DNA of 36,926 bases from Candidatus Methanophagaceae archaeon (lineage in GTDB: Archaea > Halobacteriota > Syntropharchaeia > Alkanophagales > Methanospirareceae), in assembly GCA_003194435.1 (NCBI GenBank), contig PQXC01000017.1, forward strand, positions 1 through 36,926, given 5' to 3'. Below the pieces are notes generated by a model. It saw only the letters and a program-made list of their open reading frames with translations. It was not told the origin of the DNA and searched no databases. Of the stretch, positions 32,474 to 36,926 are shown piece after piece. Numbering within the stretch: position 1 is the stretch's first letter; each line of letters opens with the position of its first letter. The position numbers were made by a program, and so were the translations under genes.

Positions 32474-34070
32474 TTTTATTTCTCATACAAGCCTCCACGA
32501 ATGCTTTGAACGGTGGTGAGGGTTTGCCGGGTCGTGACTTAAATTCTGGATGGAACTGAGTAGCGAAGAAGAACGGATGCTCCTCGATCTCCATAATCTC
32601 CATTCTCAATCCACTTCTGTCTGTACCTGAAAACACTACCTCGTCCCGCTCTATTATATCTATATACTCGGGATTTACCTCGTACCGGTGCCTGTGCCTC
32701 TCAACAATCTTTTTCTTGCCATATACACGCTCAGCTAATGTACCACCTCTTATAAATACCTCATAATCTCCCAGTCGCATCGTAGCTCCTTTATCACGCA
32801 CACCTATCTGCTCCTCCTGCAGGGCTATAACCGGATGAGGAGTCTCAGCAACTTCAGAGCTGTTAGCATCTACAAGCCCCGCGATATGTCTCGCCGCTTC
32901 TATCACCGCCAGTTGAAAGCCGAAGCAGAGCCCTAAGAAGGGTATTTTATTCACTCTCGCATATTCTATCGCTTTCATCTTCCCTTCCGCACCACGCGTA
33001 CCAAAGCCCCCGGGTACAAGAATACCATGAACATCCGCGAAGATCTCTTCCAGATTCACATTCGCTTCCAGATCCTCAGCTTCTATCCATTTCGGCTCCA
33101 CTTTACAGCCCGTTTCCGTAGCTGCATGTTTCATTGCTTCTTTTATGCTCAGATAAGAATCTTCTAACCCTGTATATTTACCCACTATCGCCACTCTTAT
33201 TCGCTTACCATTATTACCGGCTGCTCTACTTCGTTCTATCATCTCCATCCAGTGGCGGTCATCCCTCAACGACTCTAATTGGAGCTTATCCATTATGTGG
33301 GTGGCAATGCCCTCGCGTTCAAGAAGCAACGGTACCTCGTATATGTCATCCGTATCAGGAGCACTTATCACCGCCTCGGGCTTCACATTACAGAACATCG
33401 CTATTTTTCGCTTCACTGCCTCCCCCAAAGCTTCCCTGCACCTGCATACTATTATGTCAGGTTGCAGCCCGAGTTCACGAAGTGCCTTCACTGAATGCTG
33501 TGTTGGCTTCGTCTTTGGCTCTCCCAGCGTGGTAAGGGGAACCAGAGTGAGATGAACGAGTATGAAATCGTTCTCGTGTTCCTCGCAATGCATCTGTCTT
33601 ACTGCCTCGAGAAAGGGCATACTCTCTATGTCACCGACCGTACCGCCTATTTCAACCAGGCAAATATCAGCATCACTCTTATCTGCTACTCTTCTTATCC
33701 TCGCCTTTATCTCATCCGTCACATGCGGTATGATCTGAACTGTCTGACCCAGATACTCACCCCTGCGCTCGCGCTCTATCACTGAAGAATAAACTACGCC
33801 GGTGGTGATATTATGTTCTCTGCTCAGTTCAACATCCATAAACCGCTCGTAATGCCCGAGGTCAAGGTCTACCTCAGTGCCATCCCCTAAGACGTAGACC
33901 TCACCATGCTGATAGGGATTCATCGTTCCTGCATCTATATTTATATAGGGGTCTATCTTTATTGGTACGACTTCATAACCTCTGTTCTTCAATATTCTAC
34001 CGATAGACGCCATTGTAATACCCTTACCAAGTCCACTCATCACTCCCCCGGTCACTACTATGTATTTCAT
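32460..34070 (-). CDS. pyrG: CTP synthase
   Basis: A 536-residue enzyme that aminates UTP to CTP using glutamine. The synthase domain has the P-loop [11 protein letters not shown] (8-18), [13 protein letters not shown] and GTVGDIES. The class I amidotransferase domain has the oxyanion strand PGGFGTRG (353-360), nucleophile Cys382 in [10 protein letters not shown], and His507/Glu509 in [10 protein letters not shown]. Length is normal. A ferredoxin gene overlaps its end and xseB lies 67 bases upstream on the same strand. Confidence 0.97.
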   Translation of the reverse strand: MKYIVVTGGVMSGLGKGITMASIGRILKNRGYEVVPIKIDPYINIDAGTMNPYQHGEVYVLGDGTEVDLDLGHYERFMDVELSREHNITTGVVYSSVIERERRGEYLGQTVQIIPHVTDEIKARIRRVADKSDADICLVEIGGTVGDIESMPFLEAVRQMHCEEHENDFILVHLTLVPLTTLGEPKTKPTQHSVKALRELGLQPDIIVCRCREALGEAVKRKIAMFCNVKPEAVISAPDTDDIYEVPLLLEREGIATHIMDKLQLESLRDDRHWMEMIERSRAAGNNGKRIRVAIVGKYTGLEDSYLSIKEAMKHAATETGCKVEPKWIEAEDLEANVNLEEIFADVHGILVPGGFGTRGAEGKMKAIEYARVNKIPFLGLCFGFQLAVIEAARHIAGLVDANSSEVAETPHPVIALQEEQIGVRDKGATMRLGDYEVFIRGGTLAERVYGKKKIVERHRHRYEVNPEYIDIIERDEVVFSGTDRSGLRMEIMEIEEHPFFFATQFHPEFKSRPGKPSPPFKAFVEACMRNKNDRI

Positions 34071-34137
34071 TCTCCTGTCATACGAAAACGAAAGAGGAAA
34101 GAAGCGGAACGGAACTTACAACTTACAACCTACTCCT

Positions 34138-34395
34138 TTACTCATTCATTTCAAACTCCTCAATCTCCACTTTACCTTCTTCTCTCTCCACCAGTTTCTC
34201 CACTTTATACTCCGCTTCGTCTAATTTCTTGTTGCAGAACTTGCATAATTCCATTCCTTCCTCGAATATCTTCAATGATTCCTCCAGTGTGAGATTACCC
34301 TCACCCAGCTTCTCCACTATCTGCTCTAACTGCTTCATCGCTTCTTCAAAACTCACATTTTCCTCTTTTGTTTCCACCGCATCATCACCATTCAC
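34138..34395 (-). CDS. xseB: Exodeoxyribonuclease VII small subunit
   Basis: An 85-residue helical protein matching XseB: SFEEAMKQLEQIVEKLGEGN, LTLEESLKIFEEGMELCKFC and a terminal coiled-coil segment KLDEAEYKVEKL. The family's LExIVxxLExGxLxLEExLxxFEEG pattern is clear. XseB works with XseA to degrade single-stranded DNA in bacteria and some archaea. XseA is not in the window. Ten residues before the core and about fifteen after it are low-complexity acidic sequence. The gene is divergent from purC and upstream of pyrG. Confidence 0.85.
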   Translation of the reverse strand: MNGDDAVETKEENVSFEEAMKQLEQIVEKLGEGNLTLEESLKIFEEGMELCKFCNKKLDEAEYKVEKLVEREEGKVEIEEFEMNE

Positions 34396-34398
34396 AAT

Positions 34399-34409
34399 CT
34401 TATAAAATA
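34399..34409 (+). promoter_or_regulatory. Candidate TATA box for purC
   Basis: cttataaaata is centred about 33 bases before the purC ATG at 34438, which would give a leader of only a few bases. It sits directly upstream of the divergent xseB start. No strong ribosome-binding site precedes purC. Confidence 0.45.
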
Positions 34410-34437
34410 AATATTCATGTATGCATGAGTAATTAAA

Positions 34438-35229
34438 ATGTTAATTGACACAATGGAGAGGGAGTTTATAAGAAGCGGAAAAGCAAAGGATATTTACAGA
34501 AGAAGCGATGGCTGCATCGTATTCGTCTTTACAGACCGCGTTACTGCATTTGATGGTGTTAAGAAGGGTGAATACCCGCATAAAGGTGAGATATGCTGTA
34601 GATTATCCTGTTTCTGGTTCGAGAAACTCGAGAATGAGGGCATAAAGACTCATTTCAGGGAATGTATACCACCGAATGAGCTGGTGGCTGAGGAGGTATC
34701 TATTATACCTGTTGAGGTGATAGCGCGTAACTACCTCTATGGCTCGCTCTGGAGGCGATATAAAAGAGGGGAGATAGACCTCGGTGGCTTCTTGCACGGT
34801 GATGGTAGCGAGGCGGAACCACTAACCAGTACCTATGTGGAGTTCACAACGAAATTTGAGTCCACTGATCGTCCAATAGCGGAAGAGGAGATATTAAGCA
34901 GGGCATGGATGAATAGAGAAGAGATAGAGCATATAAAAGAGGAAACACTGAAGATAGGCTCGATAATGAGTTCATATCTGCTCCAGAAGGGGTTGATACT
35001 TGCTGATTACAAACTTGAATATGGCAGGAGCAGGGAAGAAGGGAGAGAAGGAGAGATAATCCTCGCAGATGAAGTGGGCACGCCGGATGTATGCCGGTTC
35101 TGGGATAGCGAGGCATATAACAGCAGGGGAGAGGTGGTCAGCCTGGATAAAGACGTTTTTCGTGAGGCTAAAGGCGAGCTTCCTGAGGTATATCGTGAAG
35201 TTTACAGACGTATTCTCGGGCATCAATGA
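34438..35229 (+). CDS. purC: Phosphoribosylaminoimidazole-succinocarboxamide synthase
   Basis: A 263-residue SAICAR synthase of purine biosynthesis, ligating aspartate to CAIR with ATP. Family pieces: SGKAKDIYRR, FTDRVTAFDGVKKGEYPHKG, IPVEVIARNYLYGSLWRRY, EFTTKFESTDRPI and the metal/ATP segments LADYKLEYGR and ILADEVGTPDVCRFWD. The protein may start at Met1 or at Met6 (MEREFIRSGKAKD, which is closer to the family norm). It is convergent with the ubiquitin-like gene, 21 bases away. Confidence 0.94.
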   Translation: MLIDTMEREFIRSGKAKDIYRRSDGCIVFVFTDRVTAFDGVKKGEYPHKGEICCRLSCFWFEKLENEGIKTHFRECIPPNELVAEEVSIIPVEVIARNYLYGSLWRRYKRGEIDLGGFLHGDGSEAEPLTSTYVEFTTKFESTDRPIAEEEILSRAWMNREEIEHIKEETLKIGSIMSSYLLQKGLILADYKLEYGRSREEGREGEIILADEVGTPDVCRFWDSEAYNSRGEVVSLDKDVFREAKGELPEVYREVYRRILGHQ

Positions 35230-35250
35230 CAATAATTAACCATCAAAGCT

Positions 35251-35511
35251 TCAACCGCCAGACACGATTCTGATAATCTCTATTTTGGCTTCTGCTTCAC
35301 TGGTGACCTTCTCATCCTCCGGGACTGGTCTGCCGTTGCATAGCACGAGTACTTCCACGGGATTTATTCCCAATCTCGCAAGTAGTGCCTCATAAGTATC
35401 AGATTTAGTTTCAGTTTCAGCCCCAGTCTCAACCTCTGGCTGTGGGACTTCCACATTTACAGTCCGCTCCTCTAACCCTGCCACTATCTTTACCTTTAGC
35501 CTGAGCTTCAC
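35251..35511 (-). CDS. Ubiquitin-like beta-grasp protein with C-terminal Gly-Gly (ThiS/MoaD/SAMP-like)
   Basis: An 86-residue small protein ending IIRIVSGG. The C-terminal diglycine is the hallmark of sulfur carriers (ThiS, MoaD) and archaeal ubiquitin-like modifiers (SAMPs), which are adenylated by an E1-like enzyme and then thiolated or conjugated. The pattern of a first hairpin (MKLRLKVKIVAGLEERTVNVEV), then a helix (TYEALLARLG) and NPVEVLVLCNGRPVPEDEKV fits ThiS-like beta-grasp folds. An acidic insertion (EVETGAETETKSD, residues 26-38) is repeat-encoded. The ATG of this gene overlaps the stop of the upstream flavoprotein by four bases. No E1-like or thiamin/molybdopterin gene is nearby. 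Confidence 0.8.
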   Translation of the reverse strand: MKLRLKVKIVAGLEERTVNVEVPQPEVETGAETETKSDTYEALLARLGINPVEVLVLCNGRPVPEDEKVTSEAEAKIEIIRIVSGG

Positions 35512-36065
35512 TTCGCGCTCGCTCTCTTATACTTCGCGCCTTTTGCATCAACTGCGAAGAACTCACCAGCTATATGAGACAGTGGATTCGCTTTATCCAC
35601 GTCCATCACACCTCCTTCCCCCCAGTAGGCATCTTTCACTTCCACTGACTGCACACTTCCAACAATCCAGATATGGTCGCCCAGCTCGAAGCTATTCTCA
35701 AATTTGCACTCTATCCACGCTATTGCCTCTTTTATTCGCGGTGGTCTCACCTTCTTTGCTCGCTCTTCTGTCAACCCCGCATGCTTCAGCTCGTTATCCT
35801 CGTATGGGTAATCGGTTTCAAGCACGTGCATGAGCTCACCGAAGTCCTTACTTACTATGTTCACTACGAACTCGCCATTAGCCTGGATGTTCCTCCATGT
35901 GTCGTGTGCGGGACTGCAAGAGAAGCCATACAGAGGCGGGTCAAAGCTTATGGGCGAGTTAAAGCTGAAAGGTGCGGCATTTGGTATCCCGTTATCCGAT
36001 ACTGTGGTAATAACCACCACAGGTCGAACGAGTAATTTCGGATACGCATTCACTCCTGGTTCCAT
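35508..36065 (-). CDS. Flavin reductase-like FMN-binding split-barrel protein
   Basis: A 185-residue protein of the flavin-reductase-like (DIM6/NTAB) family. PVVVITTVSDNGIPNAAPFSFNSPISFDPP (core NGIPNAAPFSF) is the FMN-binding opening, then GFSCSPAHDTWRNI, GEFVVNIVSKDFGELMHV and AWIECKFENSFELGDHIWIVGSV. Such proteins reduce flavins or act as FMN redox partners. It starts 55 bases from the divergent AAA+ gene and overlaps the Gly-Gly protein gene downstream, so the two are cotranscribed. The conserved-looking pairing is the only clue to function. Confidence 0.88.
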   Translation of the reverse strand: MEPGVNAYPKLLVRPVVVITTVSDNGIPNAAPFSFNSPISFDPPLYGFSCSPAHDTWRNIQANGEFVVNIVSKDFGELMHVLETDYPYEDNELKHAGLTEERAKKVRPPRIKEAIAWIECKFENSFELGDHIWIVGSVQSVEVKDAYWGEGGVMDVDKANPLSHIAGEFFAVDAKGAKYKRASAK

Positions 36066-36120
36066 CTTCTCTTACCTCCATCTTATATATTTGAACCTAA
36101 AATATAAAGTATTCCTTAAT

Positions 36121-36926
36121 ATGAAAGAAGATAGCCCATTCACACCCGGTAGTCCTGTGCCAGTCGAACTCTTCGTTGGTAGAGTTGAGCAAATCAAAGA
36201 GATTTTAAAATATATCAAGCAAAGTGCATCTGGGAGACAGGAGAACGTCTTTTTAGAAGGCGAAAGGGGTATAGGCAAAAGCTCGTTAGCGGCGTTCTTG
36301 CGTTATTTGGCTAATAAAGAAAGTTTCCTTGCCGTTTATGTGTCATTGGGAGGAGTGACAGAGCTGGAAGAACTGGTTCGCCGCATATTTGAGCAAATAC
36401 TAAAAGAAGCGAACGCAGAAAAGAGCCTGAGGGAGAAATTTTTGGGTCTTTTTAAAAAATATGTTAAACAGGTAGACCTTTTTGGTATTTCCTTGGCTTT
36501 TAGCCCCCCGCGAGAAGAGTTAGAAAACATGCTCAGGAACTTCCCGGAGGCTATTAAAGGTGTAATGGATAAGCTAAAAGAGGAAAAGAGTGGGATTTTT
36601 ATTGCTTTGGACGATATTAATGGATTGTCCACTAATCCAGATTTTGCAAATTGGTATAAAAGCTTCGTAGATAACGTAGCCATTCGTTATCCATCAAATT
36701 TCCCGGCTTTTATTATGTCAATAGGACTTCCAGAGATAAGGGACTCCTTGAGTAGGCTCCAACCTTCTCTCATGAGAATCTTCAGAGTGGTGAGTGTTAA
36801 GAAACTATCTGACGCGGAGGTGAAGGAGTTTTTTGAGAAGGCATTCAAAAAAGTCAATATGGAAGTTGAGCCGGAAGCACTGGAAGATATGGTTAAATTT
36901 TCGAGTGGCTTACCTATTTTAATGCA
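36121..36926 (+). CDS. AAA+ ATPase of the ORC/STAND-like group, C terminus cut by window end
   Basis: An open frame of 268 codons runs off the right edge. The N terminus GSPVPVELFVGRVEQIKEIL is the box typical of archaeal ATPases that start with a FVGR element. Walker A is GERGIGKSS (47-55), Walker B is IFIALDDIN (159-167), and a sensor-like strand FIMSIGLPEIRDSL follows. RIFRVVSVKKLSDAEVKEFFEK leads into a helical lid (VEPEALEDMVKFSSGLP). This matches the AAA_16/archaeal ATPase group that includes NTPase-based sensors and plasmid or defence ATPases. The missing C terminus would carry the effector or DNA-binding domain. It is AT-rich relative to neighbours. A TATA-like aaaatataaa (36099-36108) lies upstream. 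Confidence 0.8.
   Translation, partial: MKEDSPFTPGSPVPVELFVGRVEQIKEILKYIKQSASGRQENVFLEGERGIGKSSLAAFLRYLANKESFLAVYVSLGGVTELEELVRRIFEQILKEANAEKSLREKFLGLFKKYVKQVDLFGISLAFSPPREELENMLRNFPEAIKGVMDKLKEEKSGIFIALDDINGLSTNPDFANWYKSFVDNVAIRYPSNFPAFIMSIGLPEIRDSLSRLQPSLMRIFRVVSVKKLSDAEVKEFFEKAFKKVNMEVEPEALEDMVKFSSGLPILM

Noticed and set aside
1-36926. Insertion sequences, rRNA genes, CRISPR arrays or prophage
   Set aside because: No transposase-like frame, terminal inverted repeats, rRNA sequence, spacer array or phage structural gene was seen.

Overview
The window reads as euryarchaeal chromosome from a methanogen-type or ANME-type lineage. Archaeal information genes are present: aRF1, RNA polymerase subunit L, exosome subunit Csl4, the Hef helicase-nuclease, an Nre-type repair protein and Trm5. 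They sit with enzymes of C1 metabolism and its cofactors: the CO dehydrogenase/acetyl-CoA synthase epsilon subunit, CofD (F420), CfbD (F430), CbiB (cobalamin), HemB and a LeuD/homoaconitase small subunit (possibly coenzyme B). The length of about 37 kb and the genes cut at both ends fit a fosmid-sized insert. Placing it in ANME-1 is only a guess from gene content.

Layout. Bases 1-4000 are accessory-looking: a cut gene at the left edge, cdhB, two unrecognised small genes, and a plus-strand cassette of a frame-disrupted membrane protein, an ABC/OLD-type ATPase and a small TOPRIM-like partner. Next come a cobalamin-binding radical SAM protein (3977-5800) and a 1260-residue CHAT protease / NB-ARC-type ATPase / TPR protein (5975-9757) whose TPR part is a near-perfect 120-bp tandem array. 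From 9.8 to 16.6 kb, all on the minus strand, lie cbiB, a cysteine-rich small protein, cheR, a ribbon-helix-helix regulator, a LeuD-type subunit, an ABC ATPase and hef. From 16.8 to 25.8 kb lie trm5-trmO (both act at tRNA position 37), an anchored OB-fold protein, cofD, nfo, AMMECR1-ferredoxin, hemB, nre, a winged-helix protein and cfbD.

From 30.9 down to 24.7 kb a long minus-strand run reads tpiA, csl4, rpoL, tRNA-Gly(CCC), aRF1, a TraB-family membrane protein, an ImmA/IrrE-like protein and cfbD. The tRNA overlaps the end of rpoL. The right end has a membrane-anchored nitroreductase, ferredoxin-pyrG, xseB, purC, a ubiquitin-like protein ending in Gly-Gly coupled to a flavoprotein, and a cut AAA+ ATPase.

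The main candidates for unusual biology are the membrane protein/ATPase/TOPRIM-like cassette and the CHAT-STAND-TPR protein, both of which resemble defence or conflict systems. Other points of note are the aRF1 without its domain-3 minidomain, the ImmA-like protein with Gln in place of the catalytic Glu, the Gly-Gly ubiquitin-like protein paired with a flavoprotein, several promoter-proximal gene stubs, and in-frame dipeptide-coding microsatellites in many conserved genes.
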